Below are positions 28,901 through 43,900 of a stretch of DNA of 64,000 nt, in pieces. A model generated the notes under the pieces. The model was not told the DNA's origin. It ran no database searches and was given only the letters and a program-made list of their open reading frames with translations. Source of the stretch: Glandiceps talaboti (taxonomy: Eukaryota > Hemichordata > Enteropneusta > Spengelidae). Within the stretch, counting starts at the first letter, position 1, and every line of letters begins with the position of its first letter. The position numbers and the translations under genes were made by a program. Location: positions 12,883,822 through 12,947,821 of the forward strand of contig NC_135570.1 in assembly GCF_964340395.1 (NCBI RefSeq), written 5' to 3'.

Positions 28901-31900
28901 AAGCTATGGATGTTGAACCAGACATAGCACCGTCTGATGAACCAGAAGAAGTGCCCAAAGACACTGAAGCTGTTGAACCATCAAAGGAAGAAGGTATTCT
29001 GGAATCTGTACCTGCTGAAGAGGTCATTGTGCCCTCAGAGGAAATACTAGCAGAGGCTGATGTTGAACCAGAAGTAACAGAAGCTATCGATGTTGAACCA
29101 GACATCGCACCTTCTGAAGGACCAGAAGAAGTGCCTAAAGATACTGAGACCATTGAACCTGATGTTGAGCCATCGGAAGAACAAGATATAGTAGAAGCTG
29201 TACCTACTGCAGAGGTCATTGAGTCCTTAGAGGAAACACCAACAGAGATTGATGTTGAACCACAAGTAACAGAAGCTATGGATGTTGAACCAGACATGGC
29301 ACCATCTGAAGAACTAGAAGAAGTGCCCAAAGACACTGAAGCTGTTGAACCATCAAAGGAAGAAGATATTCTGGAATCTATACCTGCTGAAGAGGTCATT
29401 GCGCCCTCAGAGGAAATACTAGCAGAGGCTGATGTTGAACCAGAAGTAAGGGAATATATTGATGTTGAAAAAGACATAGCACTTTCTGAAGAAGTACCCA
29501 AAGACACAAAACCTATCGAACCTGAGGTTGAAACATCAAAGGAAGAAGATACTGTGCCTGCTGAAGAGGTCATTGAACCCTCGGAGGAAACACCAGCAGA
29601 GGCAGCAAAAGAAGAGGCTGATGTTGAACCACAAATAACAGAAGCTATCAATGTTAAACCAGACATAGCACCTTCTGAAGAACCAGAAGAAGTGCCTAAA
29701 GATGCTGAACCTGTTGGATTTGAACCATCATCGGAACAAGATATTGTAGAAGCTGTGCCTGCTGAAGAGGTCATTGAACCCTCAGAGGAAACACCAACAG
29801 TGGCAGCAAAAGAAGAGGCTGATGTTGAACCACAAATAACAGAAGCTATTGATGTTGAACCAGACATAACACCCTCTGAAGAACCAGAAGAAGTGCCCAA
29901 AGACACTGAACCTGTTGAACCTGACATTGAACCATCAAAGGAAGAAGAAACTGTGCCTGCTGAAGAGGTCATTGAACCCTTAGAGGAAACACCAGCAGAG
30001 GCAGCAACAGAAGAGGCTGATGTTCACCCACAAATAACAGAAGCTATCGATGTTGAACCAGCCATAACACCCTCCGAAGAACCAGAAGAAGTGGCCAAAG
30101 ACACTGAACCCGTTGAACCTGACATTGAACCATCAAAGGAAGAAGAAACTGTGCCTGCTGAAGAGGTCATTGAACCCTCAGAGGAAACACCAGCAGAGGC
30201 AGCAATAGAAGAGGCTGATGTTGAACCACAAATAACAGAAGCTATCGATGTTGAACCAGCCATAACACCCTCTGAAGAACCAGAAGAAGTGCCCAAAGAC
30301 ACTGAACCCGTTGAACCTGATATTGAACCATCAAAGGAAGAAGAAACTGTGCCTGCTGAAGAGGTCATTGAACCCTCAGAGGAAACACCAGCAGAGGCAG
30401 CAACAGAAGAGGCTGATGTTGAACCACAAATAACAGAAGCTATCGATGTTGAACCAGACATAACACCCTCTGAAGAACCAGAAGATGTGCCCAAAGACAC
30501 TGAACCCGTTGAACCTGATATTGAACCATCAAAGGAAGAAGAAACTGTGCCTGCTGAAGAGGTCATTGAACCCTCAGAGGAAACACCAGCAGAGGCAGCA
30601 ACAGAAGAGGCTGATGTTGAACCACAAATAACAGAAGCTATCGATGTTGAACCAGACATAACACCCTCTGAAGAACCAGAAGAAGTGCCCAAAGACACTG
30701 AACCTGTTGAACCTGACATTGAACCATCAAAGGAAGAAGAAACTGTGCCTGCTGAAGAGGTCATTGAACCCTCAGAGGAAACACCAGCAGAGGCAGCAAC
30801 AGAAGAGGCTGATGTTGAACCACAAATAACAGAAGCTATCGATGTTGAACCAGACATAACACCCTCTGAAGAACCAGAAGAAGTGCCCAAAGACACTGAA
30901 CCCGTTGAACCTGATATTGAACCATCAAAGGAAGAAGAAACTGTGCCTGCTGAAGAGGTCATTGAACCCTTAGAGGAAACACCAGCAGAGGCTGATGTTG
31001 AACCACAAATAACAGAAGCTATCGATGTTGAACCAGCCATAACACCCTCTGAAGAACCAGAAGAAGTGCCCAAAGACACTGAACCTGTTGAACCTGATAT
31101 TGAACCATCAAAGGAAGAAGAAACTGTGCCTGCTGAAGAGGTCATTGCACCCTCAGAGGAAACACCAGCAGAGGCAGCAACAGAAGAGGCTGATGTTGAA
31201 CCACAAATAACAGAAGCTATCGATGTTGAACCAGACATAACACCCTCCGAAGAACCAGAAGTGCCCAAAGACACTGAACCTGTTGAACCATCAGAGGAAC
31301 AAGATACTGTAGAAGCGGTTCCTGATGGAGAGGTCATTGCTCCCTCAGAGGAAACACCAGCAGAGGCCGCAACAGAAGAGGCTGGTGTTGAACCACAAGT
31401 AACAGAAGCTATCGATGTTGAACCACCTTCTGAAGAACCAGAAGAAGTGCCCAAAGACACTGAACCTGTTGAACCTGACATTGAACCATTAACGGAAGAA
31501 GAAGCTGTGCCTGGTGAAGAGGTCATTGCGCCCTCAGAGGAAATGCTGGCAGAGGTTGATGTTCAGCCACAAGTAACAGAAGCTACTTATGTTGATCCAG
31601 ACAGAGCGCCCTCTGAAGAACCAGAAGAAATTGATAAAGACATTGAACCTGTTGAACCTGATGGTGAATCATCCAAGGAACAAGATATTGTAGAAGCTGT
31701 TGCAACTGAAGATGTCACTGTGCCCTCAGATGAAATACCTGTAGATTCAGCAACAGGAGATGCTGAAGTTGAACCACAAGAAACAGAAGCTATTGATAGT
31801 GAACCAGACATGGCACCTTCTGAAGAACCAGAAGGAGTGCCTAAAGATACTGAACCTGTTGCACCTGATGTTGAACCATCAGTAGAACAAGATATTGCGG

Positions 31901-34900
31901 AGGCTTTGTCTACTGAAGAGGTCATTGAGCCCTCAGATGAAACACCAGTAGAGGCAGCAGGTGAAGTGACTGACGTTGAACAATCAGCCATTGACATTGA
32001 TCAAGACCTAAAACCTGCAGAGCCTGAAGTAGTAGAAGAAGTGAGTCCTGTTGAACCTGATCTTGATCAATCAGAGGAACCCGAGATTGAAGAAGCTACC
32101 GATGAGGTTATTGAACCATCAGGGGAAGCAGCAACAGAAGTGGTTGATGTTGAATCACAACACATAGAAGTCATTGATGTTGAAGCAGATATGAAACCCT
32201 CAGAAGAACCAGAAGAATTCCAAAAACATGTTGAGTCTGATGTTGAACCATCAGATGAAAAGGATGTTGTGGAAGCTATACCTGCTGAAGACATTATTGA
32301 GCCCTCAGATGAAAAAATACCAGAGACAGCAGATATTGTAGAAGCTGTACTTACTGAGGAGGCTATTGAGCCCGCAGAGGAAACAGTGGTAGAGGTAGTA
32401 ACAGACGAGGCTGAAGTTGAACAACTCAGAGAGGATGCTGAGGACACAAAAGTAATCATGCCTGTTGAACCATCAGAGCAACAAGATATTGTAGAAGATG
32501 TACCAACTGAAGAGGTTACTGAGCCATCAAAGGATGCAACAGCAGAGGATGATGGTGAACAAGAAATAAAACCATCAGAAGAGGCAGAGAAATTGGAAGA
32601 GGACACTGATGGGGTAATTCGTGTTGAACCTGATGTTAAACCTTCAGAAGAATTAGACACTGTAGAAATTGCTTCTACTGAAGAAGTCATTAAACCATCA
32701 GTGGAAACAGCAGAAGAGGCTGATGTTGAGCCACCACAAGCAGAAGCCATTGGCGTTGAAACAGACATGAAACCCTTGGAGGAGACAGAAGAGGTGGAGA
32801 AAGTCACTGAAGAAGTAACTTCTGTTGAACCTGATGTTGAACTATTAGAACGAGACATACAAGAAACACTACTTACTGAAGATGTTATTGGGCCTTCAGA
32901 GGAAACAACAGTAGAAGCAACAGAAAAAGAGACTGATATTGAACCACAAGCAACAGAAGCCATTGATGTTGAACCTGACACAAAACCCTCAGAGGAGTCA
33001 GAAGTGTTAGAAAAAGGTGACATTGAACCAGTTAAAGAGGTTGCTGATCAGCTAGAAACAATAGAAATTTATGACACCGACGTGGTTTGTAAGCCACTAG
33101 AGGAGATAGATGAGGTCCAACCACAGTCAGAAACAATTTCTCATGAAGAAATAGACACCGAACAACTGTCAGAAGAGACTGATCATGCCATTGAGCAATC
33201 AGAGGAAGAACAGCTAACCATGGAAGAATCTACTGAAGTTGAAGCTTATAAAGCTGAAACAGAACTTCCCTCTGAAAAGAAGGATGAAGAAGAACAAGAA
33301 TCAGTCATTGTACCCCAGGAAATAGAACCACAAGACTTGGTGAAAGAGCAGGAAGATCAAACCCAAGCACAAGCCATTGATCAACCTATAACTGATGCCG
33401 ATATGGAAGGGCAAATAGATGCACCTATTGATGTTATAGAGGCTGATACACAAGATATTGACAAGGATGAAGAAGTCAGTGCACATGTTACTCCAGAAAC
33501 AGAAGTACATGTAAGTGAAGAAACTGACAAAGAACAAGTTGATGAAATGACAGTTCATGATGAGCCAAGTAGAGAGGAAGAACCATCAGTGGATCCAGTT
33601 GAAGTATTGGATCATGAAGCTATTAGTGAGGAAGAAGGCATCTCTAAACCAGAACATTCAGACATCCTTATGACAGAACAAGAGCCTACAGAAACAAGTG
33701 GTGAAGAGACAGTAGAACCTGATGATGTTCAAGAGGAAGTACAAAGGGTGGAACCCTCCTCAGAAATCGAACAAATTCAACAATCAGACAGTGAAACTCT
33801 GCAACTTGATGAGCCATGTGAAGAACAAAAAGAAACAAATCTGGAGCAAGCACAGAGCCCTGAAGTACCTACCAAAGAGGAGATGGAGGCAGATGTAATA
33901 GAAAGTTCCCAAATAATAGATTTGTCTACTGATGATGCTGATAACACAGAACCAAGTTCAGCACTTCAAAGAGAACTTGAGGAGTCCATAGAGAAAGAAA
34001 GGGAAATAGATGAATCTGAACTTGAACCAGAATTACAGATGGTTGAAATAACAACTGCAGAAGCTCAAAAACCAATAGTCAAAGACACAACAAGTGATGA
34101 TGACCAACCCATTGAAGTTGAAATTGCTACAGGAGAAGAATTCATACCTCATAAAGAGTTGGAACTACAACCTCTGGTAGACATAGATCATGACAAGATA
34201 CCAGAAAGAGCTACTGAACCTCCACTTGAGTTTGAAAAGCCAGAAGACTTAGAAGTTGGGGTAGAGGTAATGGATTTGGTGGGAACCTCTGAAAGTGAGG
34301 AAGAGGAAGACATAACAGAAACTTTAGAACAGGAAATGCAGTATGAGAGGCCAGCTGAAGATGAAGTCATGAAAGAACAAGATGAAAGCCATGTAGATGA
34401 ACCACAACAAATTAGCATTGATTCTGAAAAAGAGTCTCATAGTGATCATGAATCAGATGAAACTAAAAAAGGGGAAATTTTAAGTGATCATGATGAACAA
34501 CAAGGGTTTGAAATTACGGATACAGGCCTCGAGCCTACAGAGGGGGAGTTCAAAGGGAGTCAGGAGGCCACAGAGCCTGCTGAGAAGAGGGAAGAGGAGG
34601 TAAAGTAGTCTTTGCCATGTGGAAAAAAATGAATTCTGGTTTGCTTTTTTCCCCCTTGTAGATGAACAATTGCATGGCCAGAATGAATGGAAGATGCTGC
34701 AGCATTATTGTGTTTACCATTTTAAATTTCATTTCAGGAATTTCGTACCATATGTAAATAACTAATAAGTTGCCTTTGTTGAATTCATTTTCTACCATAC
34801 TTGCGTTGCAAAGCATGCAAGAAAATATTTGTATTTTCTTTTCTTTGAACAGCTTGCAACTAACATATTCAACTGCCTCAAGCAATTTAGCAGTCGTATA

Positions 34901-37900
34901 CAGTATTTGACAACACTCTAATGATCTTTCTTTCTGTCTAGCAGCTAGAGATTGTGGAGGTGCCACAACCAATTGGCACAGAGGTAATAATATACAGTAA
35001 TGATGTTATTATTGCTTGGGTATTTATGTTGGATGGTGTGTTGAATAACAACATTCATTTGCCTCCTTAGGATTGGCTACTACTACCCCAGAATGAAAAG
35101 GCATTGCCGACCTGTTGGATTTAGTCTTTGCTATCCTTTTGCATCTTTCCTAGACAGTTGTCCTGCATCTTTGGGTTTATTTTGTTGAATTTAAAGAGCC
35201 CAAAGTATACAAGCAGCAACAACATCTGTGTGCATCTGGTTTGCAGTTTATGACACCTATGTGTGAACACCAGAATAAACTGTTCCATAAAAGGTGCATG
35301 GCTTTTGCCCCTTCCTTATTCCCTAAAGTAATCAGAAAGCTGTTGCTTGTTTGGCATGGTCATCGGATATATGTGGAAAACGACTCTTACAATAGATGTG
35401 TATTTTTTCATTTGCAGGACAAGGAAGCTGCTATTAGAAAACTTACAATTCATCATGAGGTAGATTTTGAAAAGATTTTACATCGAAACTTGTCATTTTG
35501 CATTGTTGCATGTGTAGGATTTTTACAGCAAAAAAAATGGTCCTGTTTTGCTATAATGATATTGATTCAGTTATATAGCTTGGCAGATGATCCATATCAG
35601 ATTTGTTTTCTAAGAAGTTTGCCAGTTTCCAAGCTTAGATTGGTATACAACTTACATTAGCTTTAGATACATTGTGTCATTCCGCCTTCCTCAGCCTACC
35701 GCAAGAGGAAGGCTGATAAGGGTGTCCGAACATAGCATATTGTGCTGCCTAATGTAGGGTTTACCCAAAGTAGATAGGATAAGATGCATCACTTTGTTGA
35801 AACAGCAATTACATTAAAGATAATACATACTTTACCATACTCTAGTCCGACGTACAATGTGAAGGTCCTCTTAGCTTCCCATGTTTCAGGTGTGTAAACA
35901 GCTGTATTTCATGGCAGTCAACTGTTATTCACACCCAAAATTTACTCTTTATACAAACTGGGGCTGTAAGAATTCTTGTAAATTGTGTATTTTCCAAGTA
36001 AACCCAGTTGTATTTTTGTACTGATGGAAAGCTAGTCAAAGTGGTGTATGTATATGAAACTGTATATTGGCAAGCATTATCAGTTTGTTCAGCTTTTCGG
36101 TCATCTTTGGCACTTAACAAAGTAGTAAATAAAGATTTTAGTGGAAATAAATTTTCAAACTTGCAGTCATGAAAAATGTTGACTAACAGCCACACTACTT
36201 TTAATCGCACCAACGTGTAAAATCTCTTTATTACATGTACTTTACTCAGTATACACTGATTAAATGTCATGCTGTATGTTGGCACAAACAGTGTTTCAGC
36301 TAAATAAGTGTAGAGCTAATATGTAGATTCAGAGTGGTTAGTGTTTGGAACACTTTCTGATGTTTATGATGACCAACCACTTACCTAGGGTGATCATAAC
36401 TCTCTTACAAAACTTATCCAGATTCAGTTTCATCATAGATCAGAAACACCTGACCATTCTTCCATTATAATAGTGTATCTGCCACCACAAATGTAACAAC
36501 ACTCTTTGAGAACTAGCAGAGGACCAATTTATTATTGATGTGGCTATTATTGTTACAGATTCTTGAATTGTCAAATCAATAGAAAATAACTTGTGGCCAC
36601 AAAACCACAAAATACTGAGCAATGTAACTATATGGCTGTAGTGATATAGTTTTAGTATTTTACCTGGTCAGCCTTATTCTTTCTTAATATTTAAGGTTTT
36701 CAAGGTTACATGTACAGCACGTGACATGTTCATTTGTGCAATTTTTAGTGAGGTAGACCATCAGTAGATGTGATATACAGAATTACAAGCAAACTGCAAA
36801 AGGAATACATTGATATTTCAATAGCAAGTAACCTATGAAGTTCCATTTAAGTGAAATAACGACTGTAGAAGAAGTAAGGTTTTAGTTTGAGATGTTTTTT
36901 AAAAGTAGATTGACAAAAGAAAATATCTCACAGAGCACAAAAGGATCTTCTATATGCACATCTATGCTACACGCTATACTTCTCTAATGCATGATATTTT
37001 TTGTTTTTATGTGTACAAAACATCTTTTATCTCTTGTAAATATACATGGAAATCTTTACAGGTGTGTTGTCCAGTACATGACCATGGGAGTCCCCATGTT
37101 TCTCGAGCTCATATGAAGGTACAACCTTTGTAATCCTCTTTGCATGAAATTCATTTTGTAATGTTTCGCTGATATTTCATTTGTATGCTACAACAACAAA
37201 AGATACATCATCTTCAGTGCATGCTACCAGAAATTTCTCTATAGCAATTTACTCGCATGATATTGACTTTAGTGTCAATAAATTACCAAATTCGTCATCT
37301 TTACAAAATCATCTCCCATCTTGTGCACTACTTGTAAAACATATCTAAGGTACTTACAATTACAGGCTTCACAGCACTCTCCTTTCATCACTTGTGAGGT
37401 TTGTGAGAAGTTAGAGAGGCAGATTAAGGTAAATCAGTACTCTGAAGAGAGTCAAGTTGTCTGGCATGTGCCAGCATGTTGTGATCATGCCTATGTACAT
37501 GTGCCGGCATGTTGTGAACATGCAGTGATCATGCTGTCATCACACCCATGTACAGAACCAAATAACCTCTTTAACCATGCATTACTCTTCATTTATTGAT
37601 TATAGCTCGTGAGATCAAGTGTGTAGCTAAGAATTAATAATTAGAATCATACTGTAGTGCTCCTAATCTTGTATTTAGAACACATTTTTAAAAGGTTTAT
37701 ATGCTGTTAGCGTAGATTTTTAACAAGAATGTATGTGCCATACTTTCACAGCCATCCTAAATATTACCCAACAGTGACGACTTGATAATGTTTATATCCA
37801 GTATATTTTCATAATAAACCCTGTTAATTGATAAAACTTAGTGTTGTAAACCAACCCAGAATTAAACTAATTGTGTATAACATACCTTCCTTTTCAGGTA

Positions 37901-40900
37901 GATTTTGTACTAATGTAGTGTGACATGCCATCTGATTTCTCCTTTTAACAGTGTTGTCTTCAAGTGGAATTAATATAACAGCGCATGGTCCTGTATTTTT
38001 ATGTACATTTTATACTAATATTCATATCTTCTTCTCCTGTCCTCTTCAATATCTGAAATATTTGTTCAATAGTATCCAGTAACATCTGAAATTGTCTTCT
38101 CTGATGAATGTGAGAGTGCATCTTGTGATCGTAGTGAAATAGAGTCATGTGCATGTGAGAAAATAATTACTTGGTGTGGAATGATATTGGTTTAATAAAC
38201 ATGTGAGAGAATGAGGACTGAGGTTAAAATAATTCAAAATGTTAACAATTCATGGCGAGGTGACTGACATCTTGCATAACTGAACATCCTGTCCGGATAG
38301 TCCATCAGGTGGTGATATTGAAATACACAAAACAAAAATCTAATTATTTCATATCACTTTGATGTACAAGTTACTGTGTCACAATCAAGTGGATGTTTTG
38401 CATAGATATTATTGTAAATTATTGAAGACTAGAAGAAGGGTGGGGGGGGGGGCAATAAAGATGTTAAAATCTTGCATCTTCTGATGGACTGGAGAAGCTA
38501 GTCATTATCGTGTTCACAATCCACCTTAAATATTGAATGATTTTGTGCAATCTGTGGACATTATGGATGTAGAATTTCTTTTCTATTGTTCTGTATTCAT
38601 AGTAAATTTCTGTCCTGCATGTTTCTGTACTAGGATCTGCTTGAAGAACTCGCCAAAGAACTGAATTTTGATATTCCACCTGAAGAGTCAGGTGTAGTTG
38701 TTGAACAGCAGTTTGCATCCGAGGCAGCTCCTCATGTCGAGGTATACTGAATCCACCATTACTCATTAGTACTAATAAAGTAATTCTCATATTCTTGGTA
38801 ATGTGAGTTGCTGGAGGTTCTTGTCCTCGTAGAGCCCTCAAGCCACTCACCTAACCATATCCCTTGTCCTAGCTATCCAGAAGTCAATTGATAAAAACTA
38901 CGATATACTACCTATCTAGCCTGATGGCAGTAGTTGCACTAAATTTCCCACAAAATGTTTCACACAAAATTAAAATTCGTCATCATTCTGAATGTAAAGA
39001 TAATGCAGATGACTCCTGTAGATATTAACGCAACTATTAAACTATGAAACCTGAAACTTTAATACGAATTTTCAAAAACTTACCAACCCATCAGATTCAG
39101 TTTCATAACAGATTTACCCCTAGAATGCTGTCTGTGTAATACAGTATGTCATTTTCAGTGTCATAACAGATATACCCTAGAACTTTGTAATTATAGTATA
39201 TTTAGCTCATTAATTTGCACCATATGTAATGCACATCTCAGAACTATTGACCACATTAAGAAACTTGCCTTTAACATTTAAATAACTAAGATAGTCTGTT
39301 TTGAAATGAGTTTCTTGACAGAACTTTTGCCAGTTTTAGGATGCTATTTGTGCTCTACCTACTATGTAAAGACAAGTTTATGTACATTGAAATTTAAACT
39401 ATTGAAACACTTCACATTGAAATTTATTTGAGAAGTTCATGATAAAGTAATCACAAAGGTCAAAGACAAACAGGTTGTCATGCCTTTATATGTAAAAAAA
39501 GATGGCATTAAAATTTCATGTAAAAATAAGAATACATACAGCTTGTATAAGTTAGAATTTAAAAAATGCCTGTCATGAAATGCATCCTGGGACTGGCACA
39601 CACAGATTCTCCTCATAAGGAGCGAAGCTAGTATTATGCTTACTCCTCTTTTATTCCATCTTGAACTATCACCACATTGAAATGCCATTCTTTCTGAAAG
39701 TCTTAAGAGCTATAACTTATAAATATGAGTGCTAATCATTCTTCTTGCAAGTAATGCTTATCAAACGACGAGTGTAATAAGCATTTGAACTTTAAGCTTC
39801 TGCAATAGAAACAGCCATGTTCTTCTAGCTTCTGCAATAGAAACAGCAATTTTCTGTCTTTCAGGAAAAGCCTTTTCAAGCTACAGTACGAACAGAGCCT
39901 CCTATGGCAGCTTATGTATTTCCAGATGAGGTATATCCCATTTCTTGCTTTTAATGTGTCTGCACGGTTGTGGTCTTTGCGGGATCTTAATATGCCATCT
40001 TGAACTTACTCTTTTAATTTGCACCTACAGATGTCGTTTGCATTCATGTGTTGTACTCTTTCCACATAATGGAGCTGTGTACAACAGGATTGTCTTAATA
40101 CTCAATCTTCAACTTCCTCTTCTCATTTGCACCTATAGATGTGGTTTGCATTCATGTGTTGCACTGTCGCCACATAATGGAACTGTGTATGACAGGATTG
40201 TTTAATACTTCATCGTCAACTTCCTGTTCTCATTTGCATCTACAGATGTGGTTTGCATTCATGTGTTGTACTCTCTCCACATAATGGAGCTGTGTATGAC
40301 AGGATTGTCTAATATTCCATCTTCAACTTACTGTTAATGTCAAACATGCATCTACACAATTGGTTTGCTCTCATGCGTAATCATGTGTTGTATTCTCTCC
40401 ACATAATGGAGCCAGGTACAACTGTATATTAACAGTATTGAAAGCAATCTCATTCACTTTTATACCATGTTATGCGATAAGCAGTAATCTCTGTTAATAC
40501 TAACTTGTCATTTTCATCAAATACTTACTGCAGTGCTTGTTCTCCATACCCATTTTACAGGTTCATCAATGGAAAAAGAGACTGCAATATACAATAACAT
40601 GATTTTTATAATGTTTTCACTAATGATTGTCACTAATAATGACTACTAATAATTTTACCATTTGTCACAGCTACATATTCTGTTATTAATCAAAATTAAC
40701 TGTCTGATGTTAATCTGTAATTTTAAATCATGTTTCTATGTTGTATGACTACTGTTTCTTACTGTACAAGTATTAACATTCATTTAATGTCTTGTTATAT
40801 TATTGTCTCATGTGTCTTGTTCAATGAAGGCACCTAGTACAAATGTCTCAAAATATATTTTCTACCTGCCCATCTCTCCATCGAGCAGGAACCAAGGGAA

Positions 40901-43900
40901 GAAACTGAAGAAGTAGAAGCTGAACCTATTATTGAACCAGAAAGAGAACCTGAAGCAGAAGTTGAACCAGAACCGGAAGTAAAAGAGGAACCTGAACCAG
41001 AACCAGAACCAGAAGTTGAGGTATTCACTAAGAATTGGTGTATACTTTAACACCAACTTGTTTGTATTCTAGTAACTACTATATGTCAATATGTGTCCTT
41101 TTTGTGTATAACTTATTTTTCCTCTGAGGTAGATAAAACTGGAACCTGAATGTGATTATTTGTAGTATTCTGTATAGAATAGAAATATTACATATTTAAA
41201 TTATGATATGCATACAGAATAAAAACATTTTTCTTCAGGCAAGAGAAGAACCAGAGGAGGAAAAACCACAAGAAATAGAGGAAACTCCTGAGGTATGAAT
41301 ACATATCTGATTCTGGTTGAGATTAGCCCCTTTTTTCATCTTTTTATATTGAGATCGTTTGCATTGTGTCTTATGTCCTTATCCCTTAACAGGAGAACAA
41401 GGAGGAGGCTGTAGAGCCAGAACTAATTGCACTGGAGGTACGCTTCACAAAACTACTGTGTAATCTTGCAAATTGAATTCATTGCTAATTTGCATGCAAG
41501 TAAAAATTGACCCCACCTTAAAAAGTTCACCCCACGCAATCATATTTTAAACTGGGAAATTGCACAATGTCTACTCCATGTAATGAATATACCATGGTTT
41601 ATAAGTAGTTTTTCTTGTTAACTCTTACTTTCTCTTGTTCATCTCTAATCCTTTGCACCCTCTCCGAACTTGCACTAAAGGAGGAAACTGAAGAAGTTGC
41701 TGTTGAACCTACTGAAGAAAGACCATCCTCTCCTGAGCCTTCTGAGGAACCTGAAATTTTGGAACAGGATGATGTAGAAAAGGATGTTGAAATGGAAGTA
41801 GAACTTCAAGAAGCACCAGAGACAGAGGTCGCGCCTGTAGAGTCTTCGATAGTTATTGAAGAAGTAACAGAACAGCATGTAGACATTGTTGAAAGTGAGC
41901 AGGAACCAGCGTCAGAAGTGCCTGTAGAAACGACCACATACACTGAAAGGACAGAAATAACACAGGTTGTTACAGAAACAAGAGTTGAAACACAAGTTCT
42001 GAGTACACCTACAATTGAAGTAGATAAAGCATCAGATACTGTGTTTTCTGAGGAAGAAAAAGAGGAAACTGTTCCACAAGAAGTTGAAGAAATAGTAGAA
42101 GATAAACCAGAAATTGTTGAGGAGGATAGAATGGAGGTAAGTAGGGACTCAATATCTGCAGAAGATGAAGTTTCTATTGGTATTGAAGAACCACCAGAGT
42201 TGGAGCCTGCTCCTGAAGCACCACCCATGCCAGATATTGAAAAGGATGAGGATACAACGGAAGAAGAAAAAGAGGAGACACCCATAGAAATGGATGGCCC
42301 TGTTGAAGTTGAAGAACCTGTTGAAGTAGAACCAGAAGAGACAAAACCAGATGTGGTTGAACCAGAGCTGACAGTCGAAACTGTTGCTCCTGTTGAAGCT
42401 ACTGTTCCAGACCAGAGAGAACCAGAAGCTCCATCTGAGGAGGAAGCAGCTCTTGAATCACCAGTTGCAGAGCCAGAAAAATCCCAACTTATCTCCATGG
42501 AACCAATAATTGCAACAACAACAGTGTCTGCAGTAGAATCGGTCATACCAGAACCAAGTGAACCAGAAGCACCCACAGATGAAGAGGCAGCAATTGAAAC
42601 AGCAGTTGCTGAACCTGCATTTTCATCAGAACCTATCATAACAGTTGAAACTTCTAGGACATTAGAGGCATCTGCTCCTGAAGCTGTAGAGCCAGAAGCC
42701 CCAACCGAAGAAGAAATGTCCATCGAACACCCAGCTGCAGAGCCAATGATTACTTTTGAATCAGTGTCTTCTGTTGAAGCAGTAGCACCAGAGCCCTCTG
42801 AAGAGCCTGAAGCACCAACCCAGGAAGAAGCTGCAATTGAGCAGCCAAGTGAAGTGTTAGTAGAGGAGGTAATCACTGTAGAAAGAACTACAGTTGTTGA
42901 AGCAAGTGTTCCAGAACCACGAGAGGAACCAGACCAACCAACAGAGGAAGAAGCTGCAGTGGAAGCACCAATCATTCAACCTGAAAGAACTTTTGAGGTT
43001 TCAGCAGAGCCATTTGTTTCAATTGAAGCTGATACTGCTGAAGAACCAATTCAAGAACCAGATGAGCCAAAAGAGGAACAAGTTGCTGTAGAGTCACCAG
43101 AAGAGGAACCTGAGGTTTCTGTTGAACCTACAGAAGAAAAATTAGATGAAACACCGGAACCAGCTGAAGAGCCACAAGAAATAGATGGAGCTGCTGCTGA
43201 ACAACTTGAGGAGAAAGAGTTGTCTTCTGAACATGTTGAAGAAGAAGAAGAAAAAGAACCAGAGGAAGCAGTCACTGAAGAAGTTGTGCCAACTATTGAA
43301 TCAGAAGAGGTCCAAAAAGCTGAGTCTCCAGTACCAGAGGAAGCTGCTCCTGAAGAGCCAACCGAAGAGGAAGTTACTGAAGAAGTACCTAAGGAAGAAG
43401 TGTCTATTGAACCTATTATTGCAGTTGATGCCGTATCTGAAGTTGAAGCAGCTGTCCCAGAACCTTCGGAGGAACCTGAATCACCAACTCAAGAAGAAGT
43501 AGCTATTGAGCCTCCAGTCTCAGAGCCACATGTCTCTGCTGAACCACTAATTGAAATTGAAACAGTTGAGATGGTAGAAGCATCAGTCCCTGGACCAACA
43601 GAGGAACCAGAAGCACCAACACAAGAAGAGTTAGGTATTGAACCTCCAGCAGAGCCACAGTTCTCTGCAGAACCACTAATTCAAATTGAAACCGTTGGTA
43701 TGGTAGAGGCATCTGTACCTGGACCAACAGAAGAACCAGAATCACCAACTCAAGAAGAGTTAGGTATTGAACCTCCCGTTTCAGAACCACAGTTCTCAGC
43801 TGAACCACTAATCCAAGTTGACACAATTGGAACAGTGGAAGCGTCTGTTCCAGAGCCAACTGAGGAACCAGAATCACCAACACAAGAAGAAGTATCTATT

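Noticed and set aside
26148-33023. Several long minus-strand open frames (up to 500 codons) rich in Ser, Gly and Thr across giant exon 1, and similar ones across 41806-42975
   Set aside because: They are reverse-strand shadows of the repetitive GAA/GAG/CCA/GTT coding sequence; the 198-bp unit is a multiple of three, so an antisense frame stays open. They have no splice or start context of their own.
34600-34608. Extension of giant exon 1 by GTAAAG to a TAG stop
   Set aside because: GAG|GTAAAG is a good donor and in-frame exons continue downstream. Intron retention would give a stop two codons later, but I see no poly(A) signal tied to it.
35882-35960. ATGTTTCAG acceptor followed by an open frame starting VCKQLYFMAVN
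   Set aside because: No in-phase donor, and the composition is unlike the tail exons.
41615-41680. Met codon and hydrophobic stretch upstream of giant exon 2 that could look like a signal peptide
   Set aside because: It is pyrimidine-rich intron sequence in front of the acceptor CACTAAAG; the frame is continuous with exon 41393 by splicing.
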